From positions 14,607 to 74,635 of the forward strand of contig CADEDA010000016.1 in the NCBI GenBank assembly GCA_902825965.1: a stretch of 60,029 bases of DNA, given 5' to 3'. Below the pieces are notes generated by a model. The model was not told the origin of the DNA and made no database searches. It worked only from the letters and a program-made list of their open reading frames with translations. Of this stretch, positions 7,464-21,640 are shown one piece after another. The translations under genes and the position numbers were made by a program. The DNA comes from an uncultured Gemmatimonadota bacterium (lineage in GTDB: Bacteria > Gemmatimonadota > Gemmatimonadetes > Gemmatimonadales > Gemmatimonadaceae). Each line of letters begins with the position of its first letter. The stretch's first letter is position 1.

Positions 7464-9056
7464 ACGGCAAGGCGACCTTCGAGCTCCGGAACCGCAATCC
7501 GGACATCCTCACCTGCATTGCCAACCTCTCCAACGACGAGGTGTTTACGCCGCCGGAGTTTGCCAACCGGATGCTGGACACGTTGGCCGAGGCGTGGGCG
7601 GCGGACCACAAGGGCGCGGACCTTTGGGCGGACAGCACGGTGCGGTTCCTGGACCCGTGTACCAAGTCGGGCGTGTTCCTGCGCGAGATCACGAGCCGAC
7701 TGACGAAGGGGCTGGCCGTGAAGATGCCGGACCGTCAGGCGTGCGTGAACCACATCCTGACGCAGCAAGTGTTCGGGATCGGGATTACGCAGCTCACGAG
7801 CCTGCTGGCCCGGCGGAGCGTGTATTGCTCGAAGCACGCCAGGGGTATGCATTCGATTGCGAAGGGGTTTGCGAGGGACGAAGGCAACATTTGGTTCGAA
7901 CGCGTCCAACACTCGTGGGAGAGGGACAGGTGCGAGTACTGCGGCGCGAGCAGGAAGACCCTGGACCGAGGCGAGGGGCTCGAGACCCACGCTTACGCGT
8001 TCATCCACACCGACGACGTCAGGTCTCGGGTGGCCGAAATGTTCGGAGGCGCAATGCAGTTCGACGTGATCATCGGGAATCCGCCCTATCAGCTGGATGA
8101 CGGCGGGTTCGGTACGAGTGCGGCGCCCATCTACCAGATGTTCGTACAGCAGGCGCTGGCGCTCGACCCGCGTTACGCCGTCTTCGTGACGCCCTCACGA
8201 TGGATGGCGGGTGGCAAGGGACTCGACAAGTACCGTGAGCGGATGCTTTCTGACAAGCACCTGCGAAAGATCGTGGACTTCCCGAAACTCTACGAAGCCT
8301 TTCCAGGGGTGAAAATTCGCGGTGGCGTCTCCTACTTCCTCTGGGACCGCGACAACCAAGGTCCATGCGAAGTCCAGACCATCTGGGATGGCCGCCCGAC
8401 GGGACCGGTAGTAGCCCGTTACCTGAATACGTACGACATCCTCGTACGACGCAACGAAGCCGTGCCAATTCTGGAGAAGGTGCGGGCGAAGAACGAGCCC
8501 ACTTTGGACGCGCGCGTTTCGAGCAGGAAGCCGTTTGGCCTTGCCACGAACTTCAAGGGCCGGCCGTCCAAGACGGGCGTGCACAAACCCGTGCAGCTCT
8601 TCGAAAACCAACGCACAGGCTGGATCTCACGGAAGGACATCTCCGTCAACCCCGAGTGGATTGACGAGTGGAAAGTACTAATGACCGCCGTGCAAGGAAC
8701 GAGCGCCGCGCTCGAGACCAAGTTCTTGAGCAAGCCCATCATCGCCGAGCCGGGCACGGCGTGCACCGAAACCTACCTCGTGGCAGGCCACTTCGAGGAC
8801 AAGACAGAAGCGGTCAACTACGCGGCGTACCTGCGCACCCGCTTCGTGCGCTTTCTCGTCTCCCTTCGCAAGGCCACGCAACACGCCACTCGTGACGTTT
8901 ACGCCTTCGTTCCAGACCTTTCGCTGAGCCAAGCGTGGACTGACGCCAAGCTCTACAAGCGCTACGGACTCACCAAGGACGAAATCGCCTTCATCGAGTC
9001 GCAGGTCGCCGAGCAGACCGACGCCAACGACGACATCAGCACCGACGACGAGGCCG

Positions 9057-9064
<8 letters not shown>
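7460..9064 (+). CDS. Eco57I-type N6-adenine DNA methylase
   Basis: The modification enzyme of the operon, predicted to methylate adenine in a specific DNA site. This 534-residue protein has NDEVFTPPEFANRMLD, then a variant motif I (FLDPCTKSGVFL) and FGIGITQLTSLLARRSVYCS. A small CEYCGAS element may bind zinc. Then come catalytic motif IV, FDVIIGNPPYQ (near residue 210), FVTPSRWMAGGKGLD, and GGVSYFLW, all of the Eco57I-like methylase family. The C-terminal third is probably the target-recognition region. It overlaps the upstream gene by four bases and the downstream gene by eight. The variant motif I beside a neighbour with a perfect motif I but no NPPY raises the idea of shared labour between the two. 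Confidence 0.88.
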
Positions 9065-11597
<2,533 letters not shown>

Positions 11598-11923
11598 GTT
11601 TAGCCGCCTCAATCGAACAGCCCGCGTGGGCTACGGGACGACAAGTGGTCTCGGTCGTGGCAGGGCTTGCGGCAGCCGCAGTCGGTGCTTGGTCGCTTCC
11701 ACTCATCGAATCGGACGCGAGTTGCTCCCCCTGCTGAGCAGTCGGGACCGGAGGTTCGGCGTGCTGCCGGACGAGTGCGAGAACACGCCACCCGGATTGA
11801 GTCATGCGGACAGGCGCGGAGCGGCGCAGGTGCGTCAGCGCAGGCCGCTCGAAGCGATGTCGCAAGCGATGGACGCCCGCTCCCCTCGACAATCCGTCCT
11901 CGCGTCTTTGACGTAGTCAAGAC
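11598..11923. other. Intergenic, right edge of the accessory region
   Basis: These 326 bases hold no convincing gene. There is a weak hairpin, AGCCC-GCGT-GGGCT, soon after the helicase stop, without a T-run. GC content rises sharply to the right, so I place the accessory/core boundary here. Confidence 0.4.
11908..11920. promoter_or_regulatory. Small palindrome before a start codon
   Basis: TTGAC-GTA-GTCAA is a perfect inverted repeat four bases before the GTG at 11924. It could be an operator or chance; nothing else supports it. Confidence 0.2.
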
Positions 11924-12310
11924 GTGCCCCGACTCCTCCTCCGCCTCAACGCCCTCCTCACGCTCCCCTTCGGCCTCGCCGCACTCTTCGCCCCAGCAAA
12001 GACCTTCGCCAGCTTCGGCATCACCTTGGACGCCGGCGGCTCCCTCGTCGCACGAGGCTACGCCGCCAGCCTCATCGGCCTGGGCCTCCTCGTGCTCGGC
12101 CTCCGCGACCAGCGCGACCCCGCCGTGGTCAACGTGCTGCTCTGGGCACTCCTCTGCTTCAACGCCGCCGAGTCGGTGATCCAGCTCGCAGCTGGGGTCA
12201 CGGGAACAGCGACGCCCGCCGTCTTCGTGACGGCGGGCGTCCACAGCGTCATGTCGGTGTTGCTGCTGCTCAGCCTACGGCGCTCACGCCGCGCCCGTCG
12301 CGGTCACTGA
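11924..12310 (+). CDS. Small integral membrane protein
   Basis: A 128-residue protein with four hydrophobic segments (roughly 5-25, 42-60, 72-92, 98-117) and a basic tail RRSRRARRGH. I recognise no catalytic motif; it resembles the many four-helix membrane proteins of unknown function found in this type of genome. The start is GTG 11924 with no clear ribosome binding site, so an internal start is possible. It is convergent with the peptidase gene, only 15 bases apart. Confidence 0.65.
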   Translation: MPRLLLRLNALLTLPFGLAALFAPAKTFASFGITLDAGGSLVARGYAASLIGLGLLVLGLRDQRDPAVVNVLLWALLCFNAAESVIQLAAGVTGTATPAVFVTAGVHSVMSVLLLLSLRRSRRARRGH

Positions 12311-12325
12311 GTACGTCCTGCATCG

Positions 12326-15055
12326 TTACCGGTTGGCATCCAGGATCCGCTTGCGGTCGATCCACGTCTGGCCGTCGGTGATCCAGGTGGCCGCCGGTTC
12401 GCCCTTGAGGTAGTGCGCGAACCACTGGATGATGCGGCGCTGGTAGTCGACGGCGTTCTCCTTCTTGCCGAGCCCGTGGCCCTCGCCGGGATACAGCAAC
12501 ATCACCGCGTGTTTGCCGGCGCGGCGGGCATAGTTGTAGAGCTCGACCCCCTGCCGCATGTCCACCACGGGATCGTCGCCCCCGATCTCGATGAGCAGGC
12601 TCTTGGCCGGCATCTCGTGGATCTTGTTGAGGGGTGAGTTCTTCATCATCGCCGGCATGTCCTCCCAGGGCGGGACCTGCATGCGGAACTGACCCGTCTC
12701 CCAGTGATCGAACTCGGGCACGGAACCCCAGTGCATCTGGCCGGCGAAGCTGATCATGTCGGAGATGCCGGCGCCCATCACGGCGGTCTGGAACAGCCGG
12801 CTGTGTGTGGCGAGGTACGCGGCTTCGTAGCCGCCCTGCGAGTGGCCCGCATGCCCCACACGCGCCGGGTCCACCAGCCCGCGCGCGAGCACCGCGCGCA
12901 CGGCCGGCTCCACGGCGTGCAACGTGGAGAGACCGGGCTCCCGCGGCCGGAACACGATGTCCGGCATGAGCACGAAGTAGCCCTGCTGGGTGAAGATGTT
13001 CGCGTTGTAGTAGTCCTCCTCGCGCGGGGCGATGTAGCGGTGCAGGCCCTGGGAGAGGAGTTCGTAGGTGTACACGATCATCGGGTATTTCCGGCCCGGC
13101 GTGTAGTTCGCGGGATAGTACAGGATCGCCTGCAACGGACGACCGATGCTGCTGGTGAAGTCCATGAGCTCCGCCCTGCCCCAGGCGTAGTCGGACTGGA
13201 ACGTGTTGGTCGCCGTCTTGGCGACGGGGTCGGCCAGGTCGGCGCCCGCCACGAACACGTTGGGTGACTCGTCGAAGCGCTGGCGCGAGAATGCGTAGCG
13301 CTCGGCACTGTCGGCCTTGGTGAGCGCGGTGATGATGGCATCCCCCAGTTGCAGGCGCTCCACCCGGCCGTTCACGAGGCGTGCATACCCGCTCTGCTTG
13401 CTGCGGCGGCCGAACAACGTCAGGGGCACGGGGGCGGCGAGATCCACGGCACGTTCGGCCGGCGTGGCATTGAACGCCGCGAACGAATGCAGGCGGTGCG
13501 CGAGCCCGGTGGCCGCACCGTTGGTGAGTCGCGTGCCGCCGGAGCCGTCGAGTGCGAGCGACCACACGTCGGTCATGTCGTACACGAGCATCCGCGTGCC
13601 GTCCTTCGTCCACGTGGGCCCACCGATGCTCGGCAGCACGTCCACCGGATGGTCGTCGTCGCGGTTCACGAAGTCCGCGCGCCGCGACGCGGTGAGGGTC
13701 GCGGTGAGATTGGTGCGCTTGCCGGTCGCGATCTCGTGGGTCCAGTAGTCGCGGCCGTCGAACCAGGCCAGCAGGCGGCCGGTCGGGTCACCACCGAAGA
13801 AGTAGCGCACCTTCTCGAGCACCTTGGTGCGGCGCGCCCCCGCCACGTCGATGACGTACACATCGATGTCCGGCCGCCCGAACTTGTGGCCCCAGGCGTA
13901 CGGTGTGCGGTCGGTCTCGGTCACGTGCCGGTCGCCCTCGAGCACCACGGCGGATTCCCCGGCGTCCTCCGTGAGCGGCGTGACGGTGGATGCGGCGAGC
14001 GGCCAGACGGCGAGGCGCGTCGCCCGGAGGTCGGCCTGCTCGGTCGACCGCTGGTGCGGGATGACGCGGACGTCGTCGGGATGCCAGATCTCGACGTCGG
14101 AGACCTTCTCGCTGCTCTTCTTGGGCACGGCGGCCGTGTCGATGCGCTCGCGCACGCCGACGAACAGCGCCGACCCGTCGCGCGCCCACACGGGGCGCCG
14201 CGCCTCGGAGATGCGCAGCGTCGCGGGGATGCCGGCCGCCTGCGCGGCGGGATCGAAGCGCTGCGGCGCGCTGCCAGCGGCACTCGCGGTGTTCACGGCA
14301 CGCCACGCAATGATGGCATGCGTGGTGTCGGTGAAGGCCTTGTCCGCGTGGGACCGCAGCACGGCGAGGTCGGCGGACTTGGCGCGCCAGCTCAGCGACC
14401 GGTACAGCCCCGGCGCGGTCTCGAGCACCCGCGTGGCCCCGATGGCCCCATCGAACAACTGCACACTGCTGCCGGCGCCACCTTCGCCGTTTACGGTGAA
14501 GGCCAACAGCGCCCCCACCGGCGCCCACTGCTGCTCCGCGACCCCACTGAACAACAGGCGCGCACCGGTGCCCAGGTCGTGCAGCACGACGTCCGACGTG
14601 CGCTTGCCGTCGGCCGGATACCGCGTGAGCGCGACGTAGCGCCCGTCGGCGCTGAATGCGAAGGCCGAGACGTCCGGCAGCGTGAAGGTCTCGCCGCTGC
14701 GGAGGTCGCGCGCGGCGAAGCTGGTGCGGACGGGCTTCTTCTCCTTCTCCAGGCGCTCGCGCTCCTTGGGGGAGACGCGCACGAGGTAACCCACCCAACG
14801 CGAGTCGGGCGTGAAGACGGGAGTGGCGCCGTAGGCGACGACCACGGTGGTGTCGCGTGCGCCGCCACGCAGGCGGAGTTCGTGCTCCTCGTTCACGCGG
14901 TTGATGTTCACCGCGAGCCAGGCGCCGTCGGGGGAGAGCCGGAATCCGGCGAGTGTCTCCCACTTGCCGTAGTCGGCCGGCGTGAGGGTGGGCTTGGTCT
15001 GGGCGTGGAGTGGCGCTGCAAGGCAGAGCAGCGCGAGCAAGGCGAGCCGGATCAC
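12326..15055 (-). CDS. Secreted S9-family (prolyl oligopeptidase-like) peptidase
   Basis: A serine peptidase of about 909 residues. From the GTG at 15055 the protein starts with a signal peptide (IRLALLALLCLAAPLHAQ). The first 600 residues show the repeating SPDG-type strands of a beta-propeller (for example FRLSPDGAWLAV, FSADGRYVALTR). The C-terminal alpha/beta hydrolase has nucleophile Ser in GHSQGGYEAA, acid Asp in GGDDPVV and His in GEGHGLG, the ordered triad of family S9. It likely trims peptides outside the inner membrane. Translation could start 33 codons upstream, but only the later start gives a signal peptide and sits 22-30 bases after a promoter-like pair. Monocistronic. Confidence 0.93.
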   Translation of the reverse strand: MIRLALLALLCLAAPLHAQTKPTLTPADYGKWETLAGFRLSPDGAWLAVNINRVNEEHELRLRGGARDTTVVVAYGATPVFTPDSRWVGYLVRVSPKERERLEKEKKPVRTSFAARDLRSGETFTLPDVSAFAFSADGRYVALTRYPADGKRTSDVVLHDLGTGARLLFSGVAEQQWAPVGALLAFTVNGEGGAGSSVQLFDGAIGATRVLETAPGLYRSLSWRAKSADLAVLRSHADKAFTDTTHAIIAWRAVNTASAAGSAPQRFDPAAQAAGIPATLRISEARRPVWARDGSALFVGVRERIDTAAVPKKSSEKVSDVEIWHPDDVRVIPHQRSTEQADLRATRLAVWPLAASTVTPLTEDAGESAVVLEGDRHVTETDRTPYAWGHKFGRPDIDVYVIDVAGARRTKVLEKVRYFFGGDPTGRLLAWFDGRDYWTHEIATGKRTNLTATLTASRRADFVNRDDDHPVDVLPSIGGPTWTKDGTRMLVYDMTDVWSLALDGSGGTRLTNGAATGLAHRLHSFAAFNATPAERAVDLAAPVPLTLFGRRSKQSGYARLVNGRVERLQLGDAIITALTKADSAERYAFSRQRFDESPNVFVAGADLADPVAKTATNTFQSDYAWGRAELMDFTSSIGRPLQAILYYPANYTPGRKYPMIVYTYELLSQGLHRYIAPREEDYYNANIFTQQGYFVLMPDIVFRPREPGLSTLHAVEPAVRAVLARGLVDPARVGHAGHSQGGYEAAYLATHSRLFQTAVMGAGISDMISFAGQMHWGSVPEFDHWETGQFRMQVPPWEDMPAMMKNSPLNKIHEMPAKSLLIEIGGDDPVVDMRQGVELYNYARRAGKHAVMLLYPGEGHGLGKKENAVDYQRRIIQWFAHYLKGEPAATWITDGQTWIDRKRILDANR

Positions 15056-15083
15056 GGGAGTCCCGGGGAAGGAAGTTGGGCGG

Positions 15084-15111
15084 AACCTAGCGGGCGGCAG
15101 CCGTTTGTCAC
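15084..15111 (-). promoter_or_regulatory. Promoter-like pair before the S9 peptidase
   Basis: On the minus strand GTGACA (15111-15106), a 16-base spacer, then TAGGTT (15089-15084). Transcription would start about 22 bases before the GTG at 15055, which agrees with the chosen start. Confidence 0.4.
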
Positions 15112-15312
15112 CCCGGACCGTGCAAGCGTTGGCACGGTGCGAACCCGATTGCACGTCCAGCAGCGGTCAGGCGTCGGCCGACACGCGTGCTAAGCGGTTG
15201 TCCACGAACGGGTTCGCGTCGCGGCGCCACGCGGGCGCCTCACGGCATCATCGATGCGATTGAGCGAGCGGGAAGCCCGTTGCTCCGCCCCCTCCCCAGC
15301 TCGGAGTCCGTC

Positions 15313-15990
15313 GTGACGCTGCATCGTCGCATCGCGTGGTTCGTGCCACTCGCATTCATCTGGGCCGCACCGGCTTCACCGGCCGCCGCGCAGCAGGGCC
15401 CGGCCAGCGGTCCGCTGGTCGCCGAGCTGCAGGCCGGGGTCGTGCGGCTCCCAGTGGCACCTGTGGCACCTGTGACACCTGTGGCATCTCTCGCACCTGC
15501 GGCCGCAGGCATGGTGGACGCCGACACCGTGCGCCGGCGGACACGTCCGAAGGCGATCGAGTACTCCGTATGGTACGAGCGGCGCGCCACGGTGCACTGG
15601 ATCGCCTCGTGGACCACGGTACCGTTGTTCGCCGCGGAGTATGTCACGGGGCAGGAGCTCTTCGCTCACGGCCCGGAGTCGGCGGACTGGGCCAAGGACA
15701 GCCACGGCGCCATCGCGGGATCACTCGCCGGGCTGTTCGCGGTGAACACCGTGACCGGCGTCTGGAATCTCTGGGACGCGCGCCATGACCCGAACGGGCG
15801 CACGTGGCGCACGCTGCATTCGATCCTCATGCTCGCCGCCGACGCGGGATTCGCCTACGCCGGCTCACTCGCCGACGACGCGGAAGACTCGGCCGACATC
15901 CGCCGCAAACACAAACGGGTCGCCATCACCTCGGGGTCGATCGCGCTCGCGAGTTACGTGATGATGCTCCCTCCCCTTCGCCGAGACTGA
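15313..15990 (+). CDS. Membrane protein with conserved-looking histidines, first gene of Rieske cluster
   Basis: About 225 residues: a signal-like N-terminus ending in AAAQQG, a Val-Ala-Pro/Thr repeat linker (VAPVAPVTPVA), then four hydrophobic segments. Histidines occur at membrane edges (VHWIASW, DSHGAIAG, LHSILML), as in haem-binding four-helix proteins, but haem ligation is only a guess. GTG 15313 is chosen because GGAG sits seven bases upstream and a signal peptide follows directly; the longer frame from 15187 overlaps the divergent promoter region. The next gene starts one base after its stop, so these form an operon with two membrane genes and two Rieske genes. Confidence 0.72.
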   Translation: MTLHRRIAWFVPLAFIWAAPASPAAAQQGPASGPLVAELQAGVVRLPVAPVAPVTPVASLAPAAAGMVDADTVRRRTRPKAIEYSVWYERRATVHWIASWTTVPLFAAEYVTGQELFAHGPESADWAKDSHGAIAGSLAGLFAVNTVTGVWNLWDARHDPNGRTWRTLHSILMLAADAGFAYAGSLADDAEDSADIRRKHKRVAITSGSIALASYVMMLPPLRRD

Positions 15991-15991
15991 C

Positions 15992-16507
15992 ATGTCCGCC
16001 TTCCTGGCCACCGTGACGGCCGCGCTCACGAGCGCCGTACAGCCGTTCGCCGACCTCTACGCGGCGTCCGTGCCGCTGCAGGCCGGCACCTCGTTCCTGC
16101 ACTTCGCCGGGCTGCTGACGGGTGGCGGCTTTGCGATCGCGAGCGACCGCATGCTGCTGCGGGCGGCACGCGAGCGCGACGGCGGCGCACAACGCGCGCT
16201 GCTCCGCGAGCTCGACAGTGTCCATCGGCCGGTGCTGGTCGGTCTCGCGGTGGTCTTCGTGACCGGCCTTATGCTCACCGCTGCGGACATCGAGAGCTTC
16301 ATCGGCGCGCCGTCGTTCTGGTTCAAGATGGGGCTCATCACGCTGCTGCTCGCCAACGGCTGGTGGCTGGGCCACAACGCCGAGATGATGCGGCGGCGGC
16401 CGGACCGCTCGGCGCGCTATTGGCAGCTGCTGCTCGCCAGCTCGGTGCTCAGCCTGCTGCTGTGGTTCGCGGTCACCTTGGCTGGCGTCCTCCTCACCAC
16501 GGCCTGA
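15992..16507 (+). CDS. Four-helix membrane protein in Rieske cluster
   Basis: A 171-residue integral membrane protein with hydrophobic segments at about 30-52, 78-98, 108-126 and 142-166. His residues occur in TSFLHFAG and WLGHNAEMM, and SVHRPVLVG precedes the second segment, an arrangement reminiscent of CopD or cytochrome b561-like four-helix proteins. No function can be assigned with certainty. It starts one base after the stop of the upstream gene and lies eight bases before the first Rieske gene, so all are probably translated from one message. A redox or haem role is inferred from neighbours. Confidence 0.75.
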   Translation: MSAFLATVTAALTSAVQPFADLYAASVPLQAGTSFLHFAGLLTGGGFAIASDRMLLRAARERDGGAQRALLRELDSVHRPVLVGLAVVFVTGLMLTAADIESFIGAPSFWFKMGLITLLLANGWWLGHNAEMMRRRPDRSARYWQLLLASSVLSLLLWFAVTLAGVLLTTA

Positions 16508-16514
16508 GCCGACC

Positions 16515-17003
16515 ATGTCCTCACTCGGATCCTGCACCGGCGCCTGCGGACGGCGCGACTTCCTGCAGCAGGGCGCCGCACTGCTCGCCCTCACGCTGTT
16601 CTTCGGCCGCGATGCGGCGGCCATGCCCGTACGCATGGGTGCGGCACTGCGCCGGGACGGCGCGACGGTCACGTACCCGATCCCGGCCGCGGACGGCGTG
16701 ACGATCGATCGCGACCAGGATGTCATCCTCGCCCGCAGCGGCAACCGGGTCATCGCGTTCTCGCTGATCTGCCCGCACCAGAACACGGCACTGCGCTGGC
16801 AGGAGAAGGCGGGTGAGTTCCAGTGCCCCAAGCACAAGTCCCGCTACCGCACGGACGGCACGTTCATCGCCGGACGTGCGACGCGGGCGATGGATCGCTT
16901 CGCCATCACCCGCGCCGGCGAGACGGTGGTGGTGGACGTGGACCGCGTGTTCGAAGCCGACGCGCAGGCGGCCGACTGGGCCGCTGCCGTCGTGACGCTC
17001 TGA
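16515..17003 (+). CDS. Tat-exported Rieske [2Fe-2S] protein
   Basis: An electron carrier of 162 residues with a Rieske iron-sulfur cluster. The N-terminus carries a twin-arginine signal (GRRDFLQQGAALLALTLFF), so it is exported folded. The cluster ligands are seen as CPHQNTALRW and CPKHKSRY, the C-x-H...C-x2-H pattern in which two Cys and two His hold the [2Fe-2S] centre. The short C-terminal stretch shows no quinol-oxidase subunits. A CxxxC-type motif (SCTGACGRRDF) precedes the twin arginines. With the two membrane proteins upstream it may pass electrons to or from a periplasmic partner. Confidence 0.9.
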   Translation: MSSLGSCTGACGRRDFLQQGAALLALTLFFGRDAAAMPVRMGAALRRDGATVTYPIPAADGVTIDRDQDVILARSGNRVIAFSLICPHQNTALRWQEKAGEFQCPKHKSRYRTDGTFIAGRATRAMDRFAITRAGETVVVDVDRVFEADAQAADWAAAVVTL

Positions 17004-17031
17004 GTGCCCTCACTCCCAACCGGACGGACCC

Positions 17032-17585
17032 ATGCCCCATGACCCTGCGAACCACCGCCCCGCCTGCCGCGGTCGCTGCGGCGGGCACAGCGATGCGATG
17101 GACCGTCGCCGCTTCCTCAGTGCGGCGGCTGCCGCGTCGGTCACGCTCGCGCTTGTAGCCTGCGGCGACCACCAGATCGGCGGCGTCACAGGCCCACTGC
17201 CTGGCGGCCCGACCGGCGGCAGCACGATCACGGTGCGGCTCGCCGACTTCGCAGCGCTCGCGACGGTGGGTGGCGTGGCGCGCGTGACGTCCACGGGCAC
17301 ACCGATCGCCGTCCATCGCAGTGCCGCGAACACGTTCGAGGCCTTCGCGATGGGCTGCCCGCACGCCGGCACCACGGTCTCGATCACGGCGACGGGGTTC
17401 ACCTGCCCCAACCACAACGCGAAGTTCGGGAAGGACGGTGCGTGGCTCAGCGGGCAGCGCACCACGGCACTCGTGGCGATCCCGGTGACCTACGACGCCG
17501 CCGCGGGCACACTCACACTCGCCGCACCGGCGGCAGGACCCGGCGGTGGTGGTGACGATGACGACGATGATGACTTGCGCGTGCC

Positions 17586-17589
<4 letters not shown>
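17032..17589 (+). CDS. Tat/lipoprotein-type Rieske [2Fe-2S] protein
   Basis: Second Rieske protein, 185 residues. The export signal is DRRRFLSAAAAASVTLALVAC, with both twin arginines and a lipobox-like LVAC, so it may be a membrane-anchored Tat lipoprotein. Cluster ligands lie in CPHAGTTV and CPNHNAKF. The C-terminus ends in a run of seven Asp, perhaps metal- or partner-binding. ATG 17098 (MDRRRF) is a reasonable alternative start; the upstream codons include another CxxxC pair (CRGRC) that echoes the previous Rieske gene, so I keep the longer form. It is convergent with the response regulator, and the two genes share the four bases CTAG as stop codons. Confidence 0.88.
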
Positions 17590-18979
<1,390 letters not shown>

Positions 18980-18983
<4 letters not shown>

Positions 18984-20485
18984 GGCAGGGGGAAGGTGAG
19001 TCGGAAGTCGGCACCGCCGTCCGGGGCATCGACGAGCCGGACCTCGCCGTGATGCGCCTCGACGATGCGCTTGACGATCGCGAGCCCGAGGCCGGTTCCG
19101 GTGCGGCGCGACGTGACGAAGGGGTCCCAGAGGGTCGCGCGGAGCTCGGGCGGCACGCCGGGGCCGGTGTCGCGGACGGAGATCTCCGCCACGCGATCGA
19201 CGGCGCGTGTGCCGACGCGGACGACCCCACCGACGCCGGCGGCCCGCGCGGCGTTGTCCACGAGGTTGAACAGCAGCTGACGGATCTGTTCGCTGTCCAC
19301 GGGCGCGTCCACGGGCTCGAGGGCCAGTGCGAGGGTCGCCCCGTGCCGAGCGACGAGGGTCGCCAACAGGACCTCGGCGCCGCGCACGCAGGCCGCGAGG
19401 TCGGTGGGCACGAGTTGTGGCGCCCGCGGGCGCGCGAACGCGAGCAGGTCCTCGACGAGTCGGTCGAGGCGATCGGTCTCCTCGCGGACGATGCCGCCGA
19501 GTTCGGCTTGGCGTGCGGCATCGCCACCGCGCGCGAGCAGGTCGACCGAGGTGCGGAGCACACCGAGCGGCGTGCGGATCTCGTGCGCGAGCCCGGCCGC
19601 CATGGTGCCCAGTGTAGCGAGCGCCTCGTGCCGGGCCAGCTCACGCGACGCGGCGCCGGCGAGCAGCAGTGCCAGCGGCACCAGCACGGCGAGCACGGTC
19701 GCCCCCACGAGTACGGCCGAACGCCGGGCAGCACGCACCGGTGCGAGGACCGACTCACGCGACGCGACGAGGCCCACTTGCAGGGGGAGCTCCGGCGCAG
19801 CGTCGGCGCGCGCGAGGCCGATGACCGTGGCCGCGGCATCGTCCTGCGCGGCGGAGCCGCGGAACAGGACGCCGGACGGGCCCTCGACGCGTACCCGAGC
19901 GAGTGTGCCGGCGTCGAGGTGGCTGCGCACCAACGACGACACGGGCGCCAGCAGTGCCAGCCGCCCGATGACGCGGCCCGCGTCGTCGAGCACATACGAT
20001 GCGGAGACGAACCAGTCCACGCCGGCGGAGTCGCTGACGAGTGCGAGCTCGCCGGCAGCGGGCATGACGCTGTCGCGCCGGAATGCGGGGAAACGCCGAC
20101 CGAGCATCCCACCGATCGCGGTGGAATCACTCGCCGCCACGATGCGGCCGGTCGCATCCTCGGCCAACGCGAGGTCCGAGGCCTCGAGGTCGCGCGCGAG
20201 CGCCCGCAGTGTGGCCGAGAGGCGCTTGTCGACGTCGTCGACGGCGAGGTCCTGCGCGACATCGAGTGCGACCCAGGACGCGAGGGCACGCTGCCGCTCC
20301 TGCAGGTCGCGCGTGAGATGCGCGGCGACGTCCTCCGCACGGTCGGTGAGGTCCCGCTCGGCCTGGGCCAGTGCGCGCGTGCTGCCGCGCTGCCACTCGA
20401 CGGCCAGCACCAAGCCGGCGGCGAGCACACCGAACCCCAGCAGCCCGAGCAGGAGGCGGAGCTTGACCGCGCGGCTTCTCAGCAC
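18980..20485 (-). CDS. Membrane sensor histidine kinase
   Basis: Partner kinase of the sigma-54 regulator, 501 residues. One membrane segment near residues 8-28 and a second near 252-275 enclose a periplasmic sensor domain with Cache/PAS-like strands (for example GRIVAASD, GRVIGRLALL). The H-box is LAHEIRTPL. The ATPase domain has N-box NLVDNAARA, G1 DTGPGVP and G2 GTGLGLAIVK. No HAMP domain is evident between the second membrane helix and the H-box. The start is GTG 20485, 45 bases from the divergent porin gene. It probably senses a small periplasmic ligand or cell-envelope state; the linked PstS-like protein suggests an anion such as phosphate, which is inference. Confidence 0.94.
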
Positions 20486-20530
20486 TTCGCCGACTTACGA
20501 GACCCACCGGTGGTGCGCATCGTTCGCCGC

Positions 20531-21640
20531 ATGACGTCGCGCGCGTACCGGATCGTCGCCTCAAGCGCCGCAGTCTTTACACTCGCCGCGCTGCTCGGTG
20601 CGTGGACCGCGGCGGCGCGCGCGCAGTTGCCGGCGGCGCCGGCGTCGAGCCCGTCGCGCATCCAGGTGGGCGGATACGCATCGCTCACGTGGTCGCGCGC
20701 GGCGGACAGCACGCGCGTGCGGCTGGCCGAGGGCAACCTCGCCGCGATCCTGTCCGGGAGCCTCACCTCGCGCATCACCTACCTCGCTGAGTTGGATGCG
20801 GTGAGCAGTTCGCGTGAGAACTACGCGGGCCGACAGGATGACCGACAGCTCGAAGTGGCGCGCCTGTACGCTGACGTATCGTACAGCGACCTGCTCCGTC
20901 TCAGAGTCGGGCGATTCCTGACGCCGATCGGCCAGTGGAACGAGATCCACGCCGAACCGCTGACGTGGACCGCGGTGCGCCCGCTCACGACGTACCGTTC
21001 GTTCGCCAAGTACTCGACCGGTGCGGCCCTCGCCGGGCAGGGCAGCATCCTCTCGCGGGACGCGGGTTACGCCGTCTGGGTGGCGCCGGGACTGCTCGGC
21101 ATGCGCGACGACGATGAGGAGGAGCTCGAGTTCAGCGGCGCGGTGGGCACGCGGACGGCGGTCGAGCTGACGCGCGGTCTCTGGTTGGGGCTGAGTGCCG
21201 CCGTGGTGCGGGAGCGGCGCCCGGTGTCGGCGCTCGACGACGACTCGCTCGAGGTGCCGGAGCCCGGCGAGGACGACGAGGATGAGGACGACGAGCGCGA
21301 GGAACGTGAGGGTCGCGCCCTCGGTGGCTTCGACCTCACGTACCGCACCCGCGGGATGGAACTCCGTTCGGAAGTGGTGTGGTTGGCGCCGAGCGACTCG
21401 CGCCCGGGCGAGCGCGCGGGGTTCGTGCAGCTCGCGTTGCCGCTGGGGGGCGGACTGCACGCCGTCGGGCGCGCGGAGTCGGTCACACCCTTGGCCGGCA
21501 GCCGGCGCGAGTTGTGGCTGGGCGGCCTGCATTGGCGGGGCCCGGGACGGGTCGTGGTGAAGCTCGAACACCAGCATGCCGGGCGAGTCCCCGGCGCCGT
21601 GGCGCACGGATGGTTCCTGTCCGTCTCATCACTGTTCTGA
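20531..21640 (+). CDS. Outer-membrane porin-like beta-barrel protein
   Basis: A 369-residue exported protein. A signal peptide (AALLGAWTAAARAQ) is followed by amphipathic beta-strands and motifs of porin-like proteins: LRVGRFLTPIGQWNEIH, a typical first-barrel hairpin, and a C-terminal strand ending in Phe (FLSVSSLF), the outer-membrane insertion signal. A strikingly acidic loop (an Asp/Glu-rich stretch near residues 242-260) lies in the second half. It is divergent from the kinase and overlaps the following PstS-like gene by 31 bases. I infer a substrate-specific porin controlled by the neighbouring two-component system. Confidence 0.78.
   Translation: MTSRAYRIVASSAAVFTLAALLGAWTAAARAQLPAAPASSPSRIQVGGYASLTWSRAADSTRVRLAEGNLAAILSGSLTSRITYLAELDAVSSSRENYAGRQDDRQLEVARLYADVSYSDLLRLRVGRFLTPIGQWNEIHAEPLTWTAVRPLTTYRSFAKYSTGAALAGQGSILSRDAGYAVWVAPGLLGMRDDDEEELEFSGAVGTRTAVELTRGLWLGLSAAVVRERRPVSALDDDSLEVPEPGEDDEDEDDEREEREGRALGGFDLTYRTRGMELRSEVVWLAPSDSRPGERAGFVQLALPLGGGLHAVGRAESVTPLAGSRRELWLGGLHWRGPGRVVVKLEHQHAGRVPGAVAHGWFLSVSSLF

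Noticed and set aside
13349-15193. A 614-codon plus-strand frame
   Set aside because: Shadow of the S9 peptidase gene.
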